A stretch of 64,000 nucleotides of DNA from Clostridiales bacterium UBA6114 (lineage in GTDB: Bacteria > Bacillota > Clostridia > Oscillospirales > Butyricicoccaceae), in the NCBI GenBank assembly GCA_002423435.1, contig DIWE01000023.1, positions 124,001-188,000 on the forward strand, written 5' to 3'. The notes beneath the pieces were generated by a model. The model saw only the letters and a list, made by a program, of their open reading frames with translations, did not search any database and was not told the origin of the DNA. The position numbers and the translations under genes were made by a program. Below, in pieces: positions 1 through 8,959 of the stretch; within the stretch, counting starts at the first letter, position 1, and every line of letters starts with the position of its first letter.

Positions 1-966
1 AGCATAAGGCAGGGTGGCATTCGTCAGTGCGAACGTCGACGTTCTCGGAACCGCGCCCGGCATATTCGCCACGGAATAATGCACAACGCCGTACTTGATA
101 AAGTACGGATTCTTATGCGTCGTGATCCTGTCGATCGTTTCAATCGAGCCGCCCTGGTCGATGGCGACGTCTACAAGCACGGAACCCGGCTTCATCTTTT
201 TGACCATGTATTCCTTGACCAGCTTCGGCGTTCTTGCTCCCGGAATTAACACCGCGCCGATAACCAGGTCCGCCTCTTCCACCGATTTCTCGATGTTTAA
301 CGGATTCGACATCAATGTAAGTGCATGCCCGCCGAATATGTCGTCAAGATACGTAAGGCGCGCGGCTGACACGTCGAGCACGGTAACCTGCGCGCCCATT
401 CCAACCGCCATTTTAACCGCGTTCGTTCCGACGCTCCCGCCGCCGACCACGGTGACCTTTGCTTTTTCCACGCCGGATACTCCGCCGAGCAGCATCCCGC
501 GCCCGCCGCTTATCGACTCGAGCAGATGCGCTCCCACCTGAATGGACATCCTGCCCGCCACTTCACTCATCGGGGACAAAAGCGGCAGCGCCCCGTTAGC
601 GAGCTGTACGGTCTCATAAGCAATCCCAACTACTTTCTTCTTCAGAAGCGCCTGTGTCTGCTCGGGGTCCGGTGCCAGATGAAGATATGTAAACAGGATC
701 TGCCCTTCGTGAAGAAGGTCGAATTCCGCTTTCAGGGGCTCTTTCACTTTGATAATCATTTCTGCGATATCAAATACCTCTTTCGCAGTTTTCAGGATTT
801 TTGCTCCGGTTTTTTCATATTCTTCGTTTTTGAAGCCGCTTCCGACACCCGCATTGTTCTCAATGTATACGGTATGTCCATCCCTGACAAGCGCGTCTAC
901 TCCTGCAGGCGTAATCGCCACTCTGTTTTCATTATTTTTAATTTCTTTCGGAATGCCAATAATCAT
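1..966 (-). CDS. ald: Alanine dehydrogenase, C-terminus outside window
   Basis: Interconverts L-alanine and pyruvate plus ammonia with NAD(H), in the cytoplasm. The 322 visible codons start with MIIGIPKEIKNNENR and show all four catalytic residues at the canonical positions: R15, K75, H96 and D270. The NAD-binding motif VVGGGSVG lies near residues 173-180. Family length is about 370 residues, so roughly 50 C-terminal residues lie beyond position 1. The ATG at 966 follows an AAGGGG ribosome site. It is the last visible gene of a minus-strand run headed by a GntR gene; next to an aminotransferase it could recycle alanine to pyruvate (inference). Confidence 0.95.
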   Translation of the reverse strand, partial: MIIGIPKEIKNNENRVAITPAGVDALVRDGHTVYIENNAGVGSGFKNEEYEKTGAKILKTAKEVFDIAEMIIKVKEPLKAEFDLLHEGQILFTYLHLAPDPEQTQALLKKKVVGIAYETVQLANGALPLLSPMSEVAGRMSIQVGAHLLESISGGRGMLLGGVSGVEKAKVTVVGGGSVGTNAVKMAVGMGAQVTVLDVSAARLTYLDDIFGGHALTLMSNPLNIEKSVEEADLVIGAVLIPGARTPKLVKEYMVKKMKPGSVLVDVAIDQGGSIETIDRITTHKNPYFIKYGVVHYSVANMPGAVPRTSTFALTNATLPYA

Positions 967-1177
967 TGCTGTTTCTACCCCTTAATAAAAGAATTTTTAG
1001 CTGAAGAAAGCTCCTATACCGTTTGCCATGACCTTTACACTCTTTCCATACCAGGGAAAGGGTTCTCGCCTGGGATAGGAGGCTTTAAGGGATTATCCGA
1101 ACTTATATCGGAGGCGAGACACAACGAACACTAGATCTCTATGCAGTACCGTTATTCGGGAAATCTTTGAGAAATGC
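967..1177 (-). promoter_or_regulatory. Structured leader upstream of ald
   Basis: On the minus strand, CTCGCCT (1118-1112) can pair with AGGCGAG (1071-1065). This closes a region that holds a smaller CCGA/TCGG hairpin (1111-1097). A further CTCCTAT/ATAGGAG pairing to about 1010-1016 is possible and would compete. No known riboswitch consensus was recognised. It could be an attenuator or RNA-processing site between yhcH and ald. Confidence 0.3.
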
Positions 1178-1678
1178 TCAAGAGATTTGCGTCATATCCC
1201 CGCGCTTTGCCATCTCATTCGCCTCCACTCGGACCTTTATGAGTACCTTTTTCACCTTAGTCCCAACAAGCGCCCTTAAATGGGGCATATGTGCATCATT
1301 GCGAAGAAATACAGTAAAATCACCTTTTTCTAAAAACAATGTGTTATTGTATTGCTTTTCGTAAAGATGCACGTCTGTCATCACTAAGCGCGTAAAGGTC
1401 GCATCCTTCATGCGACTTTTGTCTGCATACGCGATAAACTCAAATCCTTCGCGAATATAGTGTATGTCTGCATATTCTAGATGCGTTTCCATCTCGCACT
1501 CGTCTACTGTACGTGTGTCGTATTCCTTGATCAGCGCATAAAGGTCGTCTCCGATGATGGAATACCTTCCAGGCTGCATTGTTGAAAAATTCGTATTCTT
1601 TATATATTCAAAGCCCTTCTGAAATAATGGCCCGAGAAAATAGTACTGCTCCGCGTTGTCGACCACGTCAAAAATCAT
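1178..1678 (-). CDS. YhcH/YjgK/YiaL family protein (DUF386, NanQ-like)
   Basis: A cupin-like family; some members (NanQ) are N-acetylneuraminate anomerases and others sit in sugar or organic acid operons. The 166-residue protein begins MIFDVVDNAEQYYFLGP, the usual family start. It keeps the family core around E64-T-H66 and D71-I-H73, and FLRNDAHMPHL near 124-134. The frame is open 57 bases further upstream, but the ATG at 1678 has a GAAGGAAGG ribosome site nine bases ahead, so it is preferred. It lies 43 bp after the aminotransferase gene. The real substrate is unknown; a mutarotase role on the imported compound or its product is possible. Confidence 0.85.
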   Translation of the reverse strand: MIFDVVDNAEQYYFLGPLFQKGFEYIKNTNFSTMQPGRYSIIGDDLYALIKEYDTRTVDECEMETHLEYADIHYIREGFEFIAYADKSRMKDATFTRLVMTDVHLYEKQYNNTLFLEKGDFTVFLRNDAHMPHLRALVGTKVKKVLIKVRVEANEMAKRGDMTQIS

Positions 1679-1721
1679 ACTAATTAACCTTCCTTCAGTC
1701 CTCTTTCCCGACTGCGTCGCC

Positions 1722-3005
1722 CTATATCTCGCCATTTGCGATCCGGGCGGTCACGCAAAGGAATTGGTCGATTTCCTCCGTGTTATGAAAATGCATGGGT
1801 GATACGCGGATGATGTTAGGTATATTCGCTCCGTCCAGTACCCGCTTTGACATCTTATTGCTCCGGGAACGGTTGAAGACATAAATGCTGTTCTCAATAA
1901 ATTTTCTGGCCGCGTCTACAGCCTCGATGTTGTCAAAGCTCATGGGCAGGATACAGTCGCGCTTTGTCAGATCATCCATAAAATAAATATGTACGCCCTT
2001 AAGGTTGCTAACGCCAGCCGCTTTGTCGCTTCCGTGGAGCATCCGGTACATAATCGCTCGTTCATGCAGTTCGATGGCGTGCATACCGGCGATAAGAAGT
2101 TCCCGCCTGTCTTCCGCTTTGGAGAAATGTGAGCCTATCCAACAGATATAGTCGTTGATCATAGTCAGGGCAGCCATACCTGCGGGTTCATATCCGCCCA
2201 GATCCCAATCGTTCGCGGCACCCTCTACAAAATGAGGGTGCGGCATCGATGCAACCCGTTCGGAGAGCCAGCCGATTCCGAGACCGCGCTTCCCGAGTAT
2301 TTTATATGGGGCAAACCCGGCGGCGTCAACCTGCAGGTCCTCCACGTCTACGGTACCGTGCGGAATGTGCTGCGTACTGTCCAGAAGGATATAAAGATCG
2401 GGCTTTATTTTTCTTGCTTCTTTAATAATGGTCTTTACATCGTTGACCGTGCCGAGAATATTCGACGCATGAATCAGGGAAAGAAGACATGTGTCCGCGT
2501 CAATCTTCCGCAGGAGATCTTCCGTGTCGATCATTCCCGTCTTCCGGTCGATGCCGGCGGCCCGAAATTCTTTTTTAAGTAGGCCTGCGCAGTACCTGCA
2601 GGCGTCATAAGTGGCAGGATGCTCCAGCTCTGTCGTAACGACATTTGTCCCTGGCACATTCTGCATGATGACTTGAGTCATCGTAAAGATGGACTTGGAG
2701 ACCGTCAGATCCGCGAGGATCGAGCCTGATTTTGCACCAAAAATAAGCTTTGCGTCCGCAATACCGTCGTCGATCAGCTTTTGAAGCGGCTTGGCCGCCG
2801 GTGTCGGCCGATTCGGGTAATCGGGGACCTCGTTTGCAGTTTCGGCAATCCTACATATATTTTTTAACGTAGGAGCGCCGCCCGCGTTTTCAAAATAGAT
2901 CCGCTTCCCGTCCGTATCCTCTCCCACCATTGTAATCTGCTCACGGATTTTTTCGAGCAGATCGCCTTGAAAAAACTTTCCCTGTTGTTCAATATTCTTA
3001 TCCAT
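1722..3005 (-). CDS. Class V aminotransferase (cysteine desulfurase-like fold)
   Basis: A PLP enzyme of 427 residues. Landmarks are YFENAGGAP at 37-45, the PLP-ring aspartate D209 in LLDSTQH, and the likely Schiff-base lysine K235 in APYKILGKRG. The C-terminal active-site Cys loop of SufS-type desulfurases is not evident, which argues for an aminotransferase or lyase rather than sulfur mobilisation. It sits between the TRAP permease gene and yhcH, with ald further downstream. A pyruvate-dependent transaminase whose alanine product is recycled by Ald would fit, but this is inference and no amino donor can be named. Confidence 0.8.
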   Translation of the reverse strand: MDKNIEQQGKFFQGDLLEKIREQITMVGEDTDGKRIYFENAGGAPTLKNICRIAETANEVPDYPNRPTPAAKPLQKLIDDGIADAKLIFGAKSGSILADLTVSKSIFTMTQVIMQNVPGTNVVTTELEHPATYDACRYCAGLLKKEFRAAGIDRKTGMIDTEDLLRKIDADTCLLSLIHASNILGTVNDVKTIIKEARKIKPDLYILLDSTQHIPHGTVDVEDLQVDAAGFAPYKILGKRGLGIGWLSERVASMPHPHFVEGAANDWDLGGYEPAGMAALTMINDYICWIGSHFSKAEDRRELLIAGMHAIELHERAIMYRMLHGSDKAAGVSNLKGVHIYFMDDLTKRDCILPMSFDNIEAVDAARKFIENSIYVFNRSRSNKMSKRVLDGANIPNIIRVSPMHFHNTEEIDQFLCVTARIANGEI

Positions 3006-3140
3006 TTTTTATTACCTCTTGTTTTTTCAGAATTATTCACGAAAAAAATGCAGGGCTTTTAATCAATGCTTTGTCCAGCCGAACGCAGGATTTCCCGATA
3101 AGACACGCGCGTTTTCGCACGCCTATTCCCTGCAGCGGTT

Positions 3141-5174
3141 CTATGCGATATTGCTTGGTTTCTTTTCTTTATTCTTTTTGAAAATGATCCAGTCAAGCAT
3201 AAAGGTCGCGGTTATGAGCACCATGCCGATTATATCGGTAACATATCCCGGGTCGATGAGTAACAGCGCGCTGATGATATAGCTGAGTCTCAAAGGCATC
3301 TTGATTTTGTCAAAGCTTCGTCCGGCACCGGCTATTGCCATAAAAATAACCCCGGTGACAGATGTGATGATCACTATGATCAGATGTATTGGCTCTGCGT
3401 TTTCAAACAGAATGATCGGATTGTACGCGAACAGGAACGGGACGATAAATCCCGGCAAAGCGATTTTCATTGCCTGCCATGCCACTTCGAAAGGCTTTGC
3501 ATCCGCAAGGCCCGCCGCCGTGTAAGACGCAACCGCGACCGGTGGCGTGACGTTGGAAAGGCTGGCGAAATAAAAAACAAACATGTGGGCCGCTATCGGC
3601 GCCACGCCCATTTCTATCAGCGCGGGTGCGACGATCGTTGCAACCAGAACGTAGCAGGCCGTGGCGGGAAGTCCCATGCTTAAAAGCAGGCAGGAGAACG
3701 CCGTGAGTATCAGCGCGAAAAACAAACTGCCTCCCGAAATGGCGACAATGTTGTAGGTCAGAATCTGACCTATACCGGTCATGCTGCAAACCCCAACAAT
3801 AATTCCGGCCGCGACGCACGCTATGGAAGCCGTAAGGGCAGATTTGGAGCCGTTCGAAAATCCGTCAACAATTTTTCTCAAGCTCAATCTGTTCTCCGGC
3901 TTTTGGATCAGACCGGCAAACAGGCACAGCGCCATTCCGAACAGCGCGGCAAAAATCGGCGTGTATCCAAGCACCATGCCAAAAATAATGCCCGCGAGGG
4001 GCAAAAGCAGCCAGATACGGTGCTTCAGATCCGCCAGCTTCGGTATCAGTTTCCTATCTTTCCCCCTGTGCCCAATGCGAAGGGCTTCAAAATGCACCCA
4101 GAAAAAGCAAGATAAATAGTACAGGAAGGCGGGGATCAGGGCTGCCAGCATGATGCGGGAATAGGGCACATTCAGATATTGTACCATCAGGTAAGCAGCA
4201 GACCCCATAACGGGCGGCATAATCAATCCACCTGTTGACGCGGTCGCCTCCACAGCACCCGCAAATTTATTTGCGAATCCCTCCTTTTTCATCATGGGAA
4301 TCGTAAACGCTCCGGTGGTAGCGACGTTTGCAGCAGCGCTGCCGCTGATCATGCCCATCAGACCGCTGGAAATAACTGCGACCTTCGCAGGACCGCCGGC
4401 ACTCGCGCCCGCGATACGGTTGGCCGAATCCGTAAAAAATTGGCCTACCCCGCTTCGCTCCAGTACCGCCCCAAATAGAATAAACAGAAAGATATAGCTT
4501 GAGGCGATCTGTGTGCACAGGCCATAGACGCCTTCGCTCACCATATACATGCGCATGAAGAAACGCTCATATGAAAACCCGTAGTGGCCAAATGCTCCCG
4601 GTATCATGTTCCCGAACAGCGCGTAACAGGTGAACAGAAGCGGCAGAATAGCCAACGCATTGCCAACGACCTTCCTCGTCGCCAGAATGACCAGAACAAA
4701 TGCCAGGATACTCATGAACAGATCTACCGCTGTCATCTCTAAAACGCCGGTCTGAAAGCTATCCGTTCTGAAATATGTATAGAGACCGACCGACATTCCC
4801 AGTATGGCCAATATAACGTCGACCGCATAGATCCGTCTGCCTTTGATTTTCGTGGGATACAGCAAAAATGACAGTGCAAGGACGAAGCTTAAAAAAATGC
4901 CGCCTTTTTTCATTAGGTCCATCTGCAGAAAACTGTTGGTCGAGAGCCCGAATATTGCAAAAGCAACGCCGATCCCGTATACGATTTTTTTGAACAGGGG
5001 AGTCCCCGTCGTATCCGCGACCTTGCCATCCGTATCCTTCAGATTTGCAAGCGTTTCCCCCGCCAGCTTTTCAGCCGCGGCATATTCCTCCTTGGTCATC
5101 ACATACGACTGTTCGACGGAGCCGGAACGTTCGGCCTCTCCGTTATCGTTATTTTCGTTCTGTGTTTTGTTCAT
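3141..5174 (-). CDS. TRAP transporter permease, fused 4TM/12TM type
   Basis: Membrane permease of a TAXI-type TRAP importer, 677 residues, with the small (DctQ-like) and large (DctM-like) subunits fused. A hydrophilic Glu/Lys-rich N-terminus of about 60 residues precedes many hydrophobic segments. The DctM-type signature GGPAKVAVISSGLMGMISGS is followed by EATASTGGLIMPPVMGSAA. The ATG at 5174 has a GGGAGGG ribosome site. It follows the TAXI receptor gene by 100 bp; that gap holds a weak GAGGGGCA/TGCCCC hairpin (5207-5257). The substrate is not predictable from sequence; operon context suggests an amino acid derivative or small organic acid. Confidence 0.92.
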   Translation of the reverse strand: MNKTQNENNDNGEAERSGSVEQSYVMTKEEYAAAEKLAGETLANLKDTDGKVADTTGTPLFKKIVYGIGVAFAIFGLSTNSFLQMDLMKKGGIFLSFVLALSFLLYPTKIKGRRIYAVDVILAILGMSVGLYTYFRTDSFQTGVLEMTAVDLFMSILAFVLVILATRKVVGNALAILPLLFTCYALFGNMIPGAFGHYGFSYERFFMRMYMVSEGVYGLCTQIASSYIFLFILFGAVLERSGVGQFFTDSANRIAGASAGGPAKVAVISSGLMGMISGSAAANVATTGAFTIPMMKKEGFANKFAGAVEATASTGGLIMPPVMGSAAYLMVQYLNVPYSRIMLAALIPAFLYYLSCFFWVHFEALRIGHRGKDRKLIPKLADLKHRIWLLLPLAGIIFGMVLGYTPIFAALFGMALCLFAGLIQKPENRLSLRKIVDGFSNGSKSALTASIACVAAGIIVGVCSMTGIGQILTYNIVAISGGSLFFALILTAFSCLLLSMGLPATACYVLVATIVAPALIEMGVAPIAAHMFVFYFASLSNVTPPVAVASYTAAGLADAKPFEVAWQAMKIALPGFIVPFLFAYNPIILFENAEPIHLIIVIITSVTGVIFMAIAGAGRSFDKIKMPLRLSYIISALLLIDPGYVTDIIGMVLITATFMLDWIIFKKNKEKKPSNIA

Positions 5175-5274
5175 GTACTTTAGCCCTCCCTGTTACTGGA
5201 AATAAAGAGGGGCAGACCAAGCATTTTTATTGTTCCGTATGCCCAGTATGCCCCTTCTTATGTTTACAGTTCTA

Positions 5275-6294
5275 CTACTTTATAAGGCCAAGCTCTTTAA
5301 AAGCCTTTTCAGAACCCGGGTGCATCGGCACCCCCGTCATCTCAGCCGCTTCCACCGGGTTTTTCAATGCCCAGCAGTCAAAGGAATTGAACGCCTTGAT
5401 CAGCGTATCCGTGTTGCTGTAAATGCATTTTGTCAACTGATAGGCATCTTCCTCCGGGAAATCCGCCGACACGCAGATATATCCGTTATGCGCAACCGTC
5501 AGATAATCGTTCGTCTGCCCGTAATACGTCCCTGCGGGGATTGTTACGGACGACAGCCAGTCGTTTTTTTCCAGAATGGTGTCGACATCGCTCTGCGTCA
5601 GTGAAAGCAGAACAATATTGCTTGTCAGGGCATCTACAACGACGCCGAACGGATATTGGCCAACCACAATCGTAAAATCGCAGAGCCCGTTACGCATTGC
5701 TTCAATGGATTCAGCCTGTCCCACATTGCTTGTCTTGATATCGTCGAATGTAATTCCAAAGGCGCCCAGAACGGCCTTATGTTGATTGTATGTCCCGCCG
5801 CCGGCGGAACCGACAACCACATTCTTGCCCTTGACATCTATTATGGTATTGATGCCGGAGCCTTTTCTTATTAGAAAATGATATGGGTTAGTGGTCACCG
5901 GAGCTAATATACGAAGATCTGGCATTGCCTTGCCCTCATACTCGTCTTTCCCCGTATAGGAGTTGATCATCACATCGCTCTGCAGAAGCGCCATGTTTGC
6001 CTCCCCTTTGGCCAGCATCTGCAGATTTTCCTTTGAGCCGGAAGATGCAGACGCCGAAGCGCTCGTCCCTGGTATTTTTGTAACCCAAAGCTGTGTGAGT
6101 GCAATTCCCGCTGAATAGAATAGCGAACCCGTAGTAGCCGTGCCCAGATTGATTTTAGTGGACAGCTTTGCGACGGATGGTGAAGCTGTTACCGCATTTG
6201 TACCCGATTGGTCACTCTTACCCGTGCAACCAGTAAGGCAGACAAGCACCATCAGTACGGCGCAAAGCATCGCAATCACGCGAATCTTTTTCAT
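5275..6294 (-). CDS. TAXI family TRAP solute-binding lipoprotein
   Basis: Extracytoplasmic receptor for the TRAP permease encoded next to it; 339 residues. A lipoprotein signal peptide ends at C23 in CLTGCTG. The mature part carries the TAXI-family start NLGTATTGSLFYSAG and the later VVVGSAGGGTYNQ. A GTG at 6303 is also in frame, but AAAGGAG overlaps it and is ideally spaced for the ATG at 6294. TAXI receptors are known to bind small carboxylates such as glutamate or 2-oxoglutarate; the ligand here is unknown. Confidence 0.92.
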   Translation of the reverse strand: MKKIRVIAMLCAVLMVLVCLTGCTGKSDQSGTNAVTASPSVAKLSTKINLGTATTGSLFYSAGIALTQLWVTKIPGTSASASASSGSKENLQMLAKGEANMALLQSDVMINSYTGKDEYEGKAMPDLRILAPVTTNPYHFLIRKGSGINTIIDVKGKNVVVGSAGGGTYNQHKAVLGAFGITFDDIKTSNVGQAESIEAMRNGLCDFTIVVGQYPFGVVVDALTSNIVLLSLTQSDVDTILEKNDWLSSVTIPAGTYYGQTNDYLTVAHNGYICVSADFPEEDAYQLTKCIYSNTDTLIKAFNSFDCWALKNPVEAAEMTGVPMHPGSEKAFKELGLIK

Positions 6295-6307
6295 ATACTT
6301 CACTCCT

Positions 6308-7315
6308 TTATAAATTTACGGATCCCTCCGTGTAACCAACAAAAGCTATGCGGTCAGTCGGGTTGACGGAAGGCTCGTAACGCAACGAGATGGGGTATAA
6401 GTCCGCCTTCGCCACAATAGTGTCGATAACATCTCCGTATGCGTTCAAGATGGAAGCAATTCTCTCGCCTTTCCTCACAAGCTGCTGCGGCTTGGCTTCG
6501 ACAACGGCAACGCCGTCTCTCTTGCAGCGCAGAATTTCGCGGGACGTAAGGACGATCTGATCCTTCGCTTTGATCACTTCACCGTCCAAGACTTTTAAAT
6601 ACCTCAGCACATTGCGCGTGCCGTTAATCGCAAATTCTATATACTCCTCTTCAAGCCAACAGGAATGGCCGCATTCCGCCATAAAAGAGGGGATGCCGAT
6701 TGCTGCGCATTGCACGTCGAGTGCTCCGCCCAGTGGCGAAGGCTCATCCAAGGGCTTTGTAAGATCGAGCTTACAAACCACATGGGATCCGAAAACCATG
6801 GCCATTTCCTCAGTCTTCCGGCTTACCTCGGGATTGTCGCAGATTTTAAGTACGGCGTAGGGCCTTGCATCGTGCCACATGCCCCAGCAGTGATAATCGA
6901 TCAGGCAGTCCGCGTATTTTTTGATTTCGGCAAACAATACGAACGCCATTTTCTCCGTAATGGTGCCGACCTCTTTGCCCGGGAAAATCTCGCAAAGGTT
7001 TCCGCCGTCCAGTTTCGTTTCACGCTGTTTATCCTTAAACGCAAGAGGATTCGACATAATGGTGGAAATTATGGCGCCTTTTACTTCTTCCGGTTTGAGT
7101 TCCTGCATCAGGCGTTGATTTGCGACGATGCCGTTGACTTCGTTCCCGTGTATGCCGGAGTTCAGCCAAACGGTTGGGCCATCCTGCGTGCCGTTGATAA
7201 CAATCATCGGTATGTAGACTTCAACGCCGTTTGCAAACTCACCGACAAAAAGCTTGCCTCTTACCTTTTGCCCCGGTCCGGCAATGATATTGCCGACTTC
7301 AATCGTCTTTTTCAT
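6308..7315 (-). CDS. Succinylglutamate desuccinylase/aspartoacylase-like zinc amidohydrolase
   Basis: An M14-type zinc carboxypeptidase-fold protein of 335 residues. Zinc ligands are visible as H56 and E59 in GIHGNEVNG and H142 in DYHCW; E214 in MAECGHS is the likely general base. Such enzymes split acyl groups from N-acyl amino acids or act on related amides. The frame extends 147 bases upstream, but the GGAG spaced nine bases from the ATG at 7315 supports this start. It is the first enzyme gene after the regulator and is followed 13 bp later by the TAXI receptor, so it may act on the imported substrate. Confidence 0.85.
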   Translation of the reverse strand: MKKTIEVGNIIAGPGQKVRGKLFVGEFANGVEVYIPMIVINGTQDGPTVWLNSGIHGNEVNGIVANQRLMQELKPEEVKGAIISTIMSNPLAFKDKQRETKLDGGNLCEIFPGKEVGTITEKMAFVLFAEIKKYADCLIDYHCWGMWHDARPYAVLKICDNPEVSRKTEEMAMVFGSHVVCKLDLTKPLDEPSPLGGALDVQCAAIGIPSFMAECGHSCWLEEEYIEFAINGTRNVLRYLKVLDGEVIKAKDQIVLTSREILRCKRDGVAVVEAKPQQLVRKGERIASILNAYGDVIDTIVAKADLYPISLRYEPSVNPTDRIAFVGYTEGSVNL

Positions 7316-7479
7316 CCCATGAGTCTCCTTTTTATTTATATTTTTCAATTGCAAAGAGGAACAGACTTCATCATAAAAAGTATCATGCTCCCCTTTGCAA
7401 AAGCATACAAAAAGGTTCGCAGGTACACCTAGGATAAGAAGCAACCTTAAAAATGCTGACACAATGCGCTTGTAGCCGT

Positions 7480-8142
7480 TTAATCAGGCTTTATTCCTGT
7501 GATTTCCGATGTCCTTATAGCCTCAATGGTTCTATGCTTGGCTTCCTGTATATGATTCCTCAGCCTTTCCTGTGCCAATTCGAGATTTCGCTCTCTTATT
7601 GCCTGAATGATTGCAATGTGTTTTTCACACGAAATTTGAAATAACTCCGGAATCCCCCTTGATATGTTTTTAATCACATTGCTCTGGATATCGAGGGTAT
7701 TCATGAATTCCTGGAGCCTGTAATTACCGCTGCCCTTAATTATCGCCGAATGAAGCGCAAGATCTGCCTGGAACATTTTTTCGCGGTCAAAACCCGAATC
7801 CTGCTTGGCGTTTCGAAAGTTCTCCTCCAGCTTGTCCAGCTGCTCGTCGCTCACGTATCGTATCATGTTCTCAAGGGAATAGACTTCAAACAGTTCCCTC
7901 AGCGCATAAACCTCCATGAGATCCTTTTCCGTAAAAGCCGCCACAAACATTCCGCGACCCGGATAATGGTTTACCAGACCTTCGGCCTGCAGAATACGCA
8001 GCGCCTCGCGCAAAGGCGACCTACTTATTCCAAGAGCCTTTGATATGCCTATCTCAGAGATTGGTTGCCCGGGTTTTAGTTCTTGCGTCAGAATTGCATT
8101 GTACAGATAATTATAAACATCGCCTCTATTGCGATCTAACAC
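7480..8142 (-). CDS. GntR family transcriptional regulator (FadR/FCD type)
   Basis: 220-residue regulator: an N-terminal winged helix with ISEIGISKALGISRSPLREA (about 29-48) and an all-helical FCD ligand-binding domain from about residue 80. It starts at a GTG (8142) eight bases behind AGGAGG. It heads the run down to ald and very likely controls it in response to the transported acid or a breakdown product (family knowledge plus position). The gap to the deacylase gene is 164 bp, so a second promoter there is possible. Confidence 0.9.
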   Translation of the reverse strand: MLDRNRGDVYNYLYNAILTQELKPGQPISEIGISKALGISRSPLREALRILQAEGLVNHYPGRGMFVAAFTEKDLMEVYALRELFEVYSLENMIRYVSDEQLDKLEENFRNAKQDSGFDREKMFQADLALHSAIIKGSGNYRLQEFMNTLDIQSNVIKNISRGIPELFQISCEKHIAIIQAIRERNLELAQERLRNHIQEAKHRTIEAIRTSEITGIKPD

Positions 8143-8189
8143 TTGCTTGTCCTCCTGTTACATAAATTTTTTTGAAGTGTTACTTTTTT

Positions 8190-8218
8190 ATTATAATATA
8201 TCTGTACAAACAACACAA
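8190..8218 (-). promoter_or_regulatory. Sigma-70-type promoter of the gntR operon
   Basis: On the minus strand TTGTGT (8218-8213) and TATAAT (8195-8190) are separated by 17 bp, about 48 bp ahead of the GTG start. Confidence 0.6.
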
Positions 8219-8249
8219 ATACAATATGTAGACACTTATTACATATCCA

Positions 8250-8268
8250 GTCAACAGCCTGTCGACAG
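8250..8268. promoter_or_regulatory. Operator-like palindromes upstream of gntR
   Basis: GTCAACAG and CTGTCGAC (8250-8266) form an almost perfect inverted repeat, overlapping the 10-bp palindrome CTGTCGACAG (8259-8268). The position about 30 bp upstream of the -35 box suits a regulator site. Which protein binds is unknown. Confidence 0.35.
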
Positions 8269-8517
8269 CTAATCGACATAATGAAGTATAGGTCAAAATT
8301 TTGAAAATGTCAAGAGAATTATTATAAAGTTGAACAGCCATCATCATTCATGAGCGAGAGGAAATTGACGGGGTTATGCTGCAGCAAATAATGGTCCCGG
8401 CATCGATGACTCACAGGGCGGCTCCCCGCTTCAGCATATACGGATCTCTTTCATCCCTTTGGGCCCCTTTTCATCACACCTCGATTCCTATACTTGTGCG
8501 TCGAAGAAAAAATAAAG

Positions 8518-8544
8518 TATAATAGCCGCAAAGCGGTTATTATA
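8518..8544. repeat. Hairpin: 12-bp stem with AAA loop
   Basis: TATAATAGCCGC and GCGGTTATTATA flank AAA; the only non-Watson-Crick pair is a G-U. The core is shared with the hairpin at 8603-8635. Confidence 0.7.
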
Positions 8545-8602
8545 CAGAGATTTTGTGTCCCTTTTGCTCGCGGCTTTCGCCGCAACCGCAAAAGATGGAC
8601 AA

Positions 8603-8635
8603 TTATACCATAGCCGCTTTGCGGCTATGGTATAA
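8603..8635. repeat. Hairpin: perfect 15-bp stem with TTT loop
   Basis: TTATACCATAGCCGC and its exact complement flank TTT. The CCGC/GCGG core with TATA ends matches the hairpin at 8518-8544. There is no U-run directly after it, so a classic terminator is unlikely. Confidence 0.7.
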
Positions 8636-8959
8636 TAAAGTTAAAAAAGCGCTTTAATGCGGTTGATTTTTTAAAAAATTTCTTTCAAAATTGTATATGA
8701 GTATCGCTTTCGGTATCTCAAAGCTCCTTTTGCAGGGACCCGCTGATCGTTTCATCATAAATCTATGTGCTTCCAAGGCCGTTATGCCAAATTTCCGCCG
8801 TTTCCCGTCCGGCAGTCAAGCGAAAAAAAGCCGGCCTTTTCAAAGAGAAACCGACGTTGAGGGAGACTTTCCCCTGCCGGTCTTATTTATCACATATTTT
8901 TCGCATATTGCTTAGTTCAGCGGATATTCATATAAAAAAACAATCGGGAGGTAATCAAA

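Larger units (their letters stand above)
8143..8959. other. Long intergenic region between divergent genes
   Basis: 817 bp between the GntR gene and the flavoprotein gene. It holds the gntR promoter (8190-8218), operator-like palindromes (8250-8268) and two strong hairpins (8518-8635). Nothing recognisable was seen in 8270-8510 or 8640-8930. Confidence 0.6.

Noticed and set aside
1065..1118. Leader of ald compared with ZTP, purine and glycine riboswitches
   Set aside because: Single similar words such as CGCCTGGG occur, but the other conserved segments of each class are missing.
8915..8928. GTTCAGCGGATATT shared with 47035-47048 (and partly 60486)
   Set aside because: A 14-base match in unrelated leaders; too short and without consistent spacing to starts to call a motif.
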